In this document: positions 27,182 through 35,110 of the stretch, piece by piece
Layout of the letters: each line of letters starts with the position of its first letter
Position numbering within the stretch: position 1 is the stretch's first letter
NCBI RefSeq assembly: GCF_008271695.1
Contig: NZ_VKKY01000003.1
Location: forward strand, 434,001-498,000
Direction of reading: 5' to 3'
DNA: 64,000 nt
Source: Rufibacter hautae
GTDB lineage: Bacteria > Bacteroidota > Bacteroidia > Cytophagales > Hymenobacteraceae
Notes under the pieces: generated by a model
What the model was told of the DNA's origin: nothing
The model's input: the letters and a program-made list of their open reading frames with translations, nothing else
The model's database searches: none
Position numbers and translations under genes: made by a program

Positions 27182-27787
27182 CTACTGCACGCCCTGCTGA
27201 ATCAGCCTATCGGCGAAGGCTTCGTCTTTCCACGCCGATAAGCGGGTGGGTTGCCGCGGATTCACGTTGAGGTACCACTGTTCCAGAATCTTCTTGACCG
27301 CCGGGTAACGAGCCGAGAAATCACTGAAGGAGTTGGGCGAGATGGTCTGCTCGCTGGGCCGCGCCGGCACCGCTACCACCAGGTTCCGCAGTTCGCCCTC
27401 GCTTTCCAGGATCATCACGCCCACCGGCAAAATCTCCAGCACCGTACCCGGCTCTTTCTGGTTGCAAAGAATCACCACAGGCAGCGGACCAGCCTGCTTG
27501 CCATCCACAGAGTCTACCAGCGTGGACGGGATAAAGCCCTCGTTGCCGGGGTAGGGCAGAAACTCCAGCTTGCGCGGCTGCCCGGCCTCCACTTGCGGCA
27601 CAAACTTTTTCTCCTGCGCATCATACACCTGCGGCATGGTGGAGCCGGAGGGCGTTTCCACCACCGCCTGCCAGTGCTTGGTCTCGGTGATGGCCGGGAG
27701 TTCACGATAATTGGGTTTACAGCCAAAGCAGAGAAATGCCAGGAGAAGCAGCGGGAGCGGCCAATAGGTTCTGTGAATAAAGGGCAT
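27182..27787 (-). CDS. Pyrophosphatase-like lipoprotein, active site lost
   Basis: A 201-aa protein with a hydrophobic leader and a Cys at 23 that looks like a lipidation site. The rest follows the class A inorganic pyrophosphatase fold: VVETPSGS (beta strand with the first Glu), PRKLEFLPYPGNEGFIPSTLVD and VVAVP. Several active-site positions differ: the DGDPxD metal loop reads DGKQAGPLP, the Tyr of NYG is Glu, and the later Asp-x4-Asp-x-Lys positions are ESEGELRN. So hydrolysis of pyrophosphate is doubtful, and a structural or binding role outside the cytoplasm is more likely. Confidence 0.7.
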   Translation of the reverse strand: MPFIHRTYWPLPLLLLAFLCFGCKPNYRELPAITETKHWQAVVETPSGSTMPQVYDAQEKKFVPQVEAGQPRKLEFLPYPGNEGFIPSTLVDSVDGKQAGPLPVVILCNQKEPGTVLEILPVGVMILESEGELRNLVVAVPARPSEQTISPNSFSDFSARYPAVKKILEQWYLNVNPRQPTRLSAWKDEAFADRLIQQGVQ

Positions 27788-27809
27788 GGTGGTAGTAGGA
27801 AGTGGCGGC

Positions 27810-27846
27810 GTTTTGGGCCTGTTTTCTGTAAGATAGCTAAAAAATA
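27810..27846. repeat. Degenerate GTTT/AAAC palindrome
   Basis: CGTTTTGGGCCTGTTTTC with a decayed right arm; just upstream of the pyrophosphatase-like gene. Confidence 0.4.
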
Positions 27847-27947
27847 GATTCTTTCAAGCTGAACCAGCACTCTCCATTTTCTACCTTTCCTGGCACTCTC
27901 CCAACCATTCATTCACTCAATCTCTCACGCACTCATGCACTCAATCT

Positions 27948-30902
27948 CTACTGCAACTCGTCCAGCAACCGGAAGGGGTTCAGTCTTTGCAGATTCAACG
28001 AGTACCGGATGCTGTTTCTAAAATCTTTGAAGTTTTTGGGGAGGTCAGAAGCGTAGTTGCTGCCCGCCACCGGGAAGTAAACCTGGAGGGCGTTCCGGAA
28101 AAAGGAAAGCTGCAGGCCCGTGCCATAGAACAGTTTATCCTGCTCCTGCACGCGGCCCAGGTCCAGGTACACGGCGAAGGACGTCACCGGTAAATCGGCG
28201 GTGAGGTTGAGGGCGGCCAGCCATTCCTGGCTCATAACGGGCACCCCGTTCCGGAAACCGCCGTCCTGCCTATCGGTCTGCCGGATGGCCGCTGAACTGC
28301 CTTGTGAGGTGGTGAACATCTCGGTGCGGTTAAAGAACGGCGTCTGCTTCAGGTAATCGGGGCTGCCGGCCAGACCCAGATAGTATGGACTTCGGGAATA
28401 GTCGTTATCGGCCATGAAGCCTACAAAGCCTCGCACCCTGATTTCCTTTTCAGGCCGGTATTTGAACCAGTTTTCTAAAGAAAGCCTAAAACGAGTAGGA
28501 GAGAAGTCCACCTCCTGAAACCCTTCTTCCGGGGTATTTGGCGTTACAATGAAGGTAGGTACCGAAGTCGTGTACCTGAAATGGGTGACGTCTAAATTTA
28601 CCTGGGTTCCTGCCACCGCATTTTGGGTAGAAAGCTGATAGGCGAGGTGAGGGGCGTGGAAATCTGGCAGGAAATCATCCTGCACGTAGTGCCAGGCCAG
28701 CGTGAGTTGCTGCCGAGCCGTGGTGGGATTATGCAGGCGGTTGTGGATCGTGAGGCTAGGCGCGATGCTGTGAAAGTTGGCAAACCGCTGGCCCAGCACA
28801 CCCAACTCCACCTTCCGCAGAAAGCCCTGCGCCGGAATCCTGAACTTCACATCGGCCAGGCCCGTCAGTCGGCTGCTCTTGAAGCCGTACATCGGCATGA
28901 CCACGTAATTGAGCTTGTGCTCCGTAAGAAACGAGTTGTAGAAGGCTGCCCCCAGTTGGAAACCGTCAAAAGTGTTATACCCCAACGAGGGTGCCACGAA
29001 GAGTTGTTTCTGGTCTATCCGATCTGCGCTTAGGAAAGGCTGAAGGCGAATAGGTTCACTTTTCGGGAAAAGAGCCCCTAAACGGGACTGGTTGTCGCGG
29101 CGGTCCAGCTCCGGGAACACGTACTCAGGGTCTACCACGATGCGGTCAATACCGGAGGCGGTGAAGGTGACGGTCTGCTCTTTTTCGCCCGGTTTGGTCC
29201 AGTGTGATTCCAGCGTTTTTCCCGCGGCGTCCAGCGCGGCCACCTGCACCGGCAAGGCCAGTTTCCCGGTTTGCCGCACAATTGCCTGGGTAGATCCACC
29301 GGAAGAGGTGACGGTTTGCAGGTGCGCATCGGGCAGGGTAGTGGAAGGCAGCAAGTCCTTGAAAAACCAACCCAGCTTTTCGCCCGTGGATTTCTCCAGC
29401 ACCGCCTGCAGATCCTCGGGATATGGATGCTTGAACTGCCATTGGCGATAATAGGTGTGCATGGCGCTGTCAAAGCGGGCGGTGCCCAGGTACTTCTCCA
29501 GGTACTGGAACAGCTGCGCCGTTTTGAGGTAAACGATGGTGCCGTAATTGAGGGTCCTGAACTGGGTTGCCGGAGCGGTCACGGGTTGGTCCAACCCGCA
29601 GCTAACCGCCGACAGATAGGCCGGGTTGTCAATAGCTGCCGGCGGCAAATCATCCACCCCCAGGAACTTCCCGAAGGCATTCGTATTCACCTCGCTGGAC
29701 ACCATACCCGCATATTTATTTCGCAGCGCTTTGGTCCGGAATTCATAGTAAGAGTTGATGCCCTCATCCAGCCAGGGATGTTTACGCTCGTTGCTGGCCA
29801 GGATACCGTAAAACCAGTTGTGGCCCACCTCATGAATGATGGCCTCGGGCTCAGTGACGGTTACCATGGGGTATTCCATGCCCGCGCCGGCGCTCAGGGC
29901 GGCGTCTACCGCCGTGGCTTGGCTATAGGGGTAATCACCCAGCCACAAAGAGTAGGCGTAGACGGCATCGTTGATCTCGTGCGCTCTCCCAATCCATTGG
30001 TCCGCCACCCGGTTCGTGAACAAAAGCCAGGTAGTCACCGGACGTTTGGAATAAGGCAGCACCACCTCGTTTTTCAAGACATGGAACCGCTTATCAGCGA
30101 ACCAAGCGAAATCATGGATGCGGTCTTGTTTGTAGTGCAGGGTTTTAGTGGCTTTCGCCGAGGCCGGAAATGCCAGATCCTCCGTGTTAAACTCTTTGAT
30201 GGCTGCCGTCACCCGCGCCAGGCTGTCCATACGCGTCTGCTCGCGCTCGTTCTGCAGCACCCCCGTGGCGCCCACGGTGTAGTTGGCGGGCAAGGTGATG
30301 CGCACATCAAACGACCCGAACTCGGAGTAAAACTCGCCTTGGTCCAGGTACGGCATCGGGTGCCAGCCTTTCTGATCGAATACCGCCGGTTTAGGGTACC
30401 ACTGCGAGATCTGGTACGATTGCCCCACGTGCCCCAACCGCGAAAAAGAATCCGGCAACTTAACCTGAAAAGGAGTGCTGATAGTGATTCTGCCGCCCGG
30501 CACCAACGGCTGGTTCAAAGTAAGCTTCGCGATGTCTGGGTTCTTGGCATCTAGTTCCCATTTCACGTTTTGGCCGTTTATTTTGAAATCCAGCCCCGAA
30601 ATAGAACCGCGGGACTCCTCCTTGGCGAAGTAGAACTTGTCTTCATTATTAAATAACTGCTGCTTCGCGAAGGCCGTGTTGCGGTCTTGGTAGGCGTTGG
30701 GCCACAAATGGAAGTACAGAAATGTGAGCGTTTCCGGCGAGTGGTTCACGTACTCAATCTGTTCTGTGGCCGAAAGAATATGGTTCACATCATCCAGCGT
30801 CACCTCAATTTTATAGTTCACCTCCTGTTGCCAATAGGCCTGTTGGGCGAAAACAGAAAAGGGAAGCAGAAGCAATAGGGAAAATAACAGGCGAGGCAGC
30901 AT
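27948..30902 (-). CDS. M1 family metallopeptidase, secreted
   Basis: A 984-aa exported zinc aminopeptidase-like protein. A signal peptide (about 1-20) is followed by the N-terminal beta domain and the catalytic thermolysin-like domain. There, IIHEVGHNWF supplies HExxH and WLDEGINSYYE the third zinc ligand. GAGMEYPMVT replaces the exopeptidase GxMEN motif. The C-terminal half (about 600-984) is rich in alternating beta strands (RRVELGVLGQRF-type, NWFKYRPEKEIRVRGFVG), resembling a surface barrel or decoration module. Acts in periplasm or at the surface to release N-terminal amino acids. Monocistronic. Confidence 0.92.
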   Translation of the reverse strand: MLPRLLFSLLLLLPFSVFAQQAYWQQEVNYKIEVTLDDVNHILSATEQIEYVNHSPETLTFLYFHLWPNAYQDRNTAFAKQQLFNNEDKFYFAKEESRGSISGLDFKINGQNVKWELDAKNPDIAKLTLNQPLVPGGRITISTPFQVKLPDSFSRLGHVGQSYQISQWYPKPAVFDQKGWHPMPYLDQGEFYSEFGSFDVRITLPANYTVGATGVLQNEREQTRMDSLARVTAAIKEFNTEDLAFPASAKATKTLHYKQDRIHDFAWFADKRFHVLKNEVVLPYSKRPVTTWLLFTNRVADQWIGRAHEINDAVYAYSLWLGDYPYSQATAVDAALSAGAGMEYPMVTVTEPEAIIHEVGHNWFYGILASNERKHPWLDEGINSYYEFRTKALRNKYAGMVSSEVNTNAFGKFLGVDDLPPAAIDNPAYLSAVSCGLDQPVTAPATQFRTLNYGTIVYLKTAQLFQYLEKYLGTARFDSAMHTYYRQWQFKHPYPEDLQAVLEKSTGEKLGWFFKDLLPSTTLPDAHLQTVTSSGGSTQAIVRQTGKLALPVQVAALDAAGKTLESHWTKPGEKEQTVTFTASGIDRIVVDPEYVFPELDRRDNQSRLGALFPKSEPIRLQPFLSADRIDQKQLFVAPSLGYNTFDGFQLGAAFYNSFLTEHKLNYVVMPMYGFKSSRLTGLADVKFRIPAQGFLRKVELGVLGQRFANFHSIAPSLTIHNRLHNPTTARQQLTLAWHYVQDDFLPDFHAPHLAYQLSTQNAVAGTQVNLDVTHFRYTTSVPTFIVTPNTPEEGFQEVDFSPTRFRLSLENWFKYRPEKEIRVRGFVGFMADNDYSRSPYYLGLAGSPDYLKQTPFFNRTEMFTTSQGSSAAIRQTDRQDGGFRNGVPVMSQEWLAALNLTADLPVTSFAVYLDLGRVQEQDKLFYGTGLQLSFFRNALQVYFPVAGSNYASDLPKNFKDFRNSIRYSLNLQRLNPFRLLDELQ

Positions 30903-30944
30903 CTTGAAAATCTAATATTCGGCTGAAATTACAATTAATTTGAG

Positions 30945-31018
30945 GTAGGGGCAATCCCTTGTGGTTGCCCTAGCGCGTTTGGACAATTAAATGGGCAACC
31001 ACAAGGAATTGCCCCTAC
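30945..31018. repeat. 74-bp inverted-repeat element, copy 1
   Basis: 26-bp arms (starting GTAGGGGCAATCCCTTG, one mismatch between arms) around a 22-bp centre. A second copy of identical length lies at 37549-37622. Confidence 0.8.
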
Positions 31019-31022
31019 ACCT

Positions 31023-31056
31023 GATTTTGCCCTGTTTTTCAGAAATTATGCTTAAC
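31023..31056. repeat. Degenerate GTTT/AAAC-type palindrome
   Basis: GATTTTGCCCTGTTTTTC followed by AGAAATTATGCTTAAC, directly after the 74-bp element. Confidence 0.4.
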
Positions 31057-31097
31057 ATAGGAGTGCGAAACATCACTACCCTTCACTAAGCAAACAA

Positions 31098-32414
31098 ATG
31101 AGTCCTTTCAAGAAATTAGCCTCGGCAGCCGCGCTGGTGGCGCTTACCCAGGTGGCCCAGGCCCAAACCACCAATCTGCACGCCCAGATTGACCAGCTCG
31201 CGAATAAACTGGAGCCCAAAGTCATCCAGTGGCGCCGCGATTTCCACCAAAATCCTGAGTTGAGTAACCGCGAGGTAAAGACCGCCGAGAAAGTGGCCAA
31301 GCACCTGAAGAGTCTCGGGTTTGAAGTGAAAACCGGCGTAGCTAAAACCGGCATCATCGGCATCTTGAAAGGTGGTCAGCCCGGACCCGTGGTCGCCCTC
31401 CGCGCCGATATGGATGCCTTACCTGTGACGGAGCGCAACAGCCTGCCCTTCGCCTCTAAAGTGCGCACCACGTTCAACAACCAGGAAGTGGGCGTGATGC
31501 ACGCCTGCGGGCACGATACCCACATAGCCATGCTCATGGGCGCCGCCGAGATTTTGGCCCAGCACAAGAAAGACCTGAAAGGCACTGTGAAATTCATCTT
31601 CCAGCCCGCTGAGGAAGGTGCGCCCGCCGGCGAAGAAGGCGGTGCCGATGTGATGGTGGCCCAGGGCGCCCTGGAGAATCCTAAAGTAGACGCCATCTTC
31701 GGGCTGCACATCAACTCGGCCACCGAGGTGGGCACGCTTAAATACCGTCCACAGGGCACCATGGCCAGCTCGGATAACTTCAAGATCAAGGTGAAAGGCC
31801 GCCAGGCACACGGCGCGTACCCCTGGATGAGCGTAGACCCGATTGTGGTATCGGCGCAGATCATCAACGGCATCCAGACCATTGTGAGCCGCCAGATGGA
31901 ACTCACCAACGAGGCGGCTGTGATCACAGTGGGCGCCATCCACGGCGGGGTAAGAACCAACATCATCCCCGAGGAAGTGGAGATGATAGGTACCATCCGG
32001 GCCCTGGACCCCAAAATGCAGGAACAGCTCCACGAGAAACTGCGCCGCACCGCCGAGATGATCGCCGCCAGTTCCGGCGCCACCGCTACGGTAGAGATCG
32101 TGAAAAACACCCCCATCACCTACAACCACGAAGCCCTCACCGCCCACATGCTGCCTGTGTTACACACCGTGGCAGGCCAGCAGAACGTGGTGCTCACCAA
32201 AGCCGTAACCGGTGCCGAGGACTTCGCTTACTACCAGCAGAAAGTACCTGGCGTGTTTGTGTTCGTAGGCGGCATGTCTAAAGGCCAAGATGTTTCTAAA
32301 ATTCCAGCCCACCACACCCCAGACTTCATGATTGACGAAAGCGGCTTGAAACTAGGCGTCCGCACTCTGGCCTACCTGGCCGTGGATTACCTGAACAACC
32401 CGTTGAAGAAGTAA
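31098..32414 (+). CDS. M20D amidohydrolase, exported (paralogue 1)
   Basis: A 438-aa metallopeptidase of the M20D group (aminoacylase/indole-acetyl-amino acid hydrolase type). A signal peptide (about 1-22, ending AQAQ) places it in the periplasm. Metal ligands are in MHACGHDTHIAML, in QPAEEG, and in the closing HHTPDFMIDES. The dimerisation domain is at about 200-310. It likely hydrolyses N-acyl amino acids. Closely similar to the second amidohydrolase gene at 35111, with the TPP enzyme gene between them. Confidence 0.93.
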   Translation: MSPFKKLASAAALVALTQVAQAQTTNLHAQIDQLANKLEPKVIQWRRDFHQNPELSNREVKTAEKVAKHLKSLGFEVKTGVAKTGIIGILKGGQPGPVVALRADMDALPVTERNSLPFASKVRTTFNNQEVGVMHACGHDTHIAMLMGAAEILAQHKKDLKGTVKFIFQPAEEGAPAGEEGGADVMVAQGALENPKVDAIFGLHINSATEVGTLKYRPQGTMASSDNFKIKVKGRQAHGAYPWMSVDPIVVSAQIINGIQTIVSRQMELTNEAAVITVGAIHGGVRTNIIPEEVEMIGTIRALDPKMQEQLHEKLRRTAEMIAASSGATATVEIVKNTPITYNHEALTAHMLPVLHTVAGQQNVVLTKAVTGAEDFAYYQQKVPGVFVFVGGMSKGQDVSKIPAHHTPDFMIDESGLKLGVRTLAYLAVDYLNNPLKK

Positions 32415-32433
32415 ACCGCGACATACGTTTTAA

Positions 32434-32490
32434 CGCCCTGCTTTGAGGCTGTTTTAGAGAAAACAGCTTCAAAGCAGGGCGTTTTTGTTT
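32434..32490. terminator. Terminator made from a GTTT/AAAC-type palindrome
   Basis: Near-perfect 48-bp inverted repeat (arms CGCCCTGCTTTGAGGCTG / CAGCTTCAAAGCAGGGCG) followed by TTTTTGTTT, so it can end transcription of the amidohydrolase. Confidence 0.8.
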
Positions 32491-32570
32491 CTAGAGTTAC
32501 CAGTGTTTTCAACTAGCCTTTTTGCAGATTTTAACTCAGTAGAATTTACTCAAGACTTTAGCTAAACGCA

Positions 32571-32735
32571 GACTCTCCCCTTGTGGGGAGCGAAGAGGGG
32601 TGTTTACACCTGCTGATCCACGCATTGCTGATGATGCTTGCTTCTCTGATGAGAAGATATCTTTTGTTATTTAATTCTGAAATGCGTGCTCTCCTTTGTA
32701 AACACCCCTCTTTATCTCCCCTCAAGGGGAGAATC
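32571..32735. repeat. Nested inverted repeat, 165 bp
   Basis: Outer arms 32571-32607 and 32698-32735 match imperfectly (GACTCTCCCCTTGTGGGGAG versus its partner). Each arm has an internal stem (CTCCCCTT/GGGGAG type), and the middle holds CACGCATT and AATGCGTG as inner arms. Confidence 0.7.
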
Positions 32736-32837
32736 TCTGCTATCTACCGCTACTTAGTTGTTGGACCGCTAGAACAAGCCTCTTCTATTCCTGTAGATCC
32801 TTCCTCAACTGAACCATCTGCCCCTAAGGTCGTACCT

Positions 32838-32873
32838 GTTTAGAGCCTCTTTTCGCAAAAGAAGCCCTTAAAC
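32838..32873. repeat. 36-bp GTTT/AAAC palindrome
   Basis: GTTTAGAGCCTCTTTTC / GCAAAAGAAGCCCTTAAAC, ending 9 bp before the TPP enzyme start, so it may sit in its 5' leader. Confidence 0.65.
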
Positions 32874-32882
32874 CAACCGCGT

Positions 32883-34670
32883 ATGCCACAGCAAGTCAGT
32901 GATTTCATAGTAGAGCGCCTGCAGAAATGGGGCGTGAACCGCATCTTCGGGTATCCCGGCGATGGCATCAACGGTGTGATGGGAGCGTTGGACCGCGCCA
33001 GCGAACAGATAAAGTTCATCCAGGTGCGGCACGAAGAAGTGGCGTCCCTCATGGCCTGCGCGCACGCCAAGTTCACCGGTGAAGTAGGCGTTTGTCTAGC
33101 AACCTCGGGCCCCGGGGCTATCCACTTGCTCAACGGCTTGTATGATGCCAAACTAGACCATCAGCCAGTAGTAGCCATTGTAGGGCAGAAAGCGCGTACG
33201 GCCTTGGGCGGACACAGCCAGCAGGAGGTAGACCTAGTATCGTTATTCAAGGACGTAGCCAGCGAGTTTGTGCAGATGGCCACCGAGCCCAGCCAGGTAC
33301 GGCACCTCATTGACCGTGCCTTCCGCATCGCCAAAGACCAGCGAACTGTCACCTGCGTCATCCTGCCGAGCGATCTGCAGGAACTGGAGTACCAGGAACC
33401 GGAGCACAAGCATGGCACGGTGCACTCCGGCATCGGGTACTTGCCGCCGCGCGTGCTGCCCCGCGACGAAGATTTGCAGAAAGCCGCCGAGGTGCTGAAT
33501 GCCGGCAAGAAAGTCGCTATCTTGATTGGCGCCGGCGCGAAAGACGCTGCCCCGGAAGTCACGCAAATTGCCGAAGTTCTAGGGGCCGGAGTGGCGAAGG
33601 CGTACCTCGGCAAAGCCGCCTTGCCCGATGATCTGCCGTTTGTGACGGGCGCCATCGGGTTCTTCGGGACGGAGGCCAGCCACCAAATGATGGCTCTCTG
33701 CGACACGCTGCTCATGATCGGGTCCAGCTTCCCATACGCCGAGTTCCTGCCCAAAGAAGGCCAGGCCCGCGGCGTGCAGATTGACCTGGATGGCCGTATG
33801 CTCAGCATCCGCTACCCCATGGAAGTGCCGCTCATCGGGGACAGCGCCGAGACCCTGCGTGCGCTCCTGCCGCTGCTGCAACCGAAAGAAGACCGAACCT
33901 GGCGACAGACCATTGAACAGAACATCCAGACCTGGGGAAAACAGCTAGCCGAGGAAGCCAGCCATCCGGCCAATCCGGTGAACCCGCGGCTAGTCTTTGA
34001 AAAGCTGTCGCCGCGTCTGCCTGATAACTGTATCCTGGCCGCTGACTCTGGTTCCTCCTCCAGTTGGATGGCGCAATACATCAAAATCAGAGGCACCATG
34101 AAGTTCTCCGTTTCCGGCACGCTGGCCACCATGGGCTGCGCCTTGCCCTACGCGCTGGCCGCTAAGTTCGCCTTCCCTGATCGCGTAGCCTTCGCTTTTG
34201 CCGGCGACGGAGCCATGCAGATGGGCAGCACCGAGGAACTGCTGACTATTCAGAAATACTACCGCCAGTGGAGTGATCCGCGCCTGATTGTACTAGTGCT
34301 CAACAACCGTGATCTCAATTTCGTGACCTGGGAACAGCGCATGAACGAAGGCAATCCTAAATTCGATGATTCCCAAGTCCTGCCTGATTTCAACTATGCC
34401 GCCTATGCCGAGAGCATCGGGTTAATAGGTATCCGAATTGAACGGCCAGACCAGATTGACGCCGCCTGGGAAACCGCCCTAAGCGCAGATCGCCCCGTAG
34501 TCATTGACGCCCTCACCGATCCAGAGATCATGCCCATTACCCCGCAAGTAGCCGCCAACTTCGCCGAGAACATTGCCGAAGCCATTGAGAAAGGAGACAC
34601 CGCCGCTGAGCAGCGCCTGGAGGAACCGTTGAAAGCAGCTGTAGAAGAAGCGAAAGACAAGGAAGAATAG
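32883..34670 (+). CDS. Thiamine pyrophosphate-requiring enzyme
   Basis: A 595-aa enzyme of the acetolactate synthase/pyruvate oxidase family. The N-terminal PYR domain has the catalytic Glu in VRHEEVASLMACAHAKFTG. The middle domain (about 200-330) may bind FAD or a nucleotide. The C-terminal PP domain carries the GDG motif AGDGAMQMGSTEEL followed by NNRDLNFVTWEQR. Close to pyruvate oxidase-like proteins that decarboxylate pyruvate. Acid-rich C-terminal tail. Flanked on both sides by palindromes and M20D genes. Confidence 0.88.
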   Translation: MPQQVSDFIVERLQKWGVNRIFGYPGDGINGVMGALDRASEQIKFIQVRHEEVASLMACAHAKFTGEVGVCLATSGPGAIHLLNGLYDAKLDHQPVVAIVGQKARTALGGHSQQEVDLVSLFKDVASEFVQMATEPSQVRHLIDRAFRIAKDQRTVTCVILPSDLQELEYQEPEHKHGTVHSGIGYLPPRVLPRDEDLQKAAEVLNAGKKVAILIGAGAKDAAPEVTQIAEVLGAGVAKAYLGKAALPDDLPFVTGAIGFFGTEASHQMMALCDTLLMIGSSFPYAEFLPKEGQARGVQIDLDGRMLSIRYPMEVPLIGDSAETLRALLPLLQPKEDRTWRQTIEQNIQTWGKQLAEEASHPANPVNPRLVFEKLSPRLPDNCILAADSGSSSSWMAQYIKIRGTMKFSVSGTLATMGCALPYALAAKFAFPDRVAFAFAGDGAMQMGSTEELLTIQKYYRQWSDPRLIVLVLNNRDLNFVTWEQRMNEGNPKFDDSQVLPDFNYAAYAESIGLIGIRIERPDQIDAAWETALSADRPVVIDALTDPEIMPITPQVAANFAENIAEAIEKGDTAAEQRLEEPLKAAVEEAKDKEE

Positions 34671-34676
34671 CGGGTT

Positions 34677-34713
34677 CGTTTAGGGCTTGTTTTTGGAAAA
34701 CAGACTCTAAACG
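34677..34713. repeat. GTTT/AAAC palindrome
   Basis: CGTTTAGGGCTTGTTTTTG / GAAAACAGACTCTAAACG, 7 bp after the TPP enzyme stop codon. Confidence 0.7.
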
Positions 34714-34725
34714 TTTAAAATGCTG

Positions 34726-34974
34726 GCGCGAGCTTGTAGCTCGTGTCCGCACGCATTCCTGATCCTCTTTTGCTTCCTGCTGTTCAGAGCCTAGGTATTC
34801 TGTTCCCATCATAAAGATACTCTCTTCCTTTTGTCATCTTGGAAAGATCTTGTGGCGAACTAAAAAGACGTTGAAGAAACGGTATTGCCGTTCGCTCCCA
34901 AGATCCTTTCAGGATGACAAAAAGGGTAAGACTTTTGGTTAGCAATGCGTGCGGACACGAGTTGCAAGCTCGCA
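34726..34974. repeat. Two-level nested inverted repeat, 249 bp
   Basis: Outer arms 34726-34757 and 34944-34974 pair (GCGCGAGCTTGTAGCTCGTG type). Inner arms 34829-34860 and 34890-34922 pair (TTTTGTCATC...GATCTTG type). The inner sequence is like a family of repeats common in Bacteroidota genomes, as I recall. Confidence 0.75.
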
Positions 34975-35055
34975 CCTGCGAAATACAGTTAATGGTTCTT
35001 ACTTGAAGCTTTTAACCAACTCTAGTGTAAAATTCCTTTTCCCGATTGGGTGGCG

Positions 35056-35063
35056 TACTTTTG
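35056..35063 (+). promoter_or_regulatory. Putative -7 box of amidohydrolase 2
   Basis: TACTTTTG fits TAnnTTTG, 47 bp before ATG 35111. Confidence 0.4.
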
Positions 35064-35064
35064 T

Positions 35065-35100
35065 GTTTTCAAGCTGATTTACAGAAATCGGCGCAAAACG
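35065..35100. repeat. 36-bp GTTT/AAAC palindrome
   Basis: GTTTTCAAGCTGATTTAC / AGAAATCGGCGCAAAAC, just after the -7 box and before ATG 35111, so it would lie in the leader RNA. Confidence 0.65.
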
Positions 35101-35110
35101 AAAGGACCTT

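Larger units (their letters stand above)
32415..32882. other. Intergenic gap with terminator and nested repeat
   Basis: Contains the amidohydrolase terminator (32434-32490), a nested inverted repeat (32571-32735) and a GTTT/AAAC palindrome (32838-32873); no gene. Confidence 0.55.
34671..35110. other. Intergenic gap with nested palindrome
   Basis: Holds a GTTT/AAAC palindrome (34677-34713), a nested inverted repeat (34726-34974), a second palindrome (35065-35100) and a possible -7 box; no gene seen. Confidence 0.55.

Noticed and set aside
29050-29085. GTTT/AAAC-like sequence inside the M1 peptidase gene
   Set aside because: Only the right half matches and it is coding sequence of an intact protein, so chance is likely.
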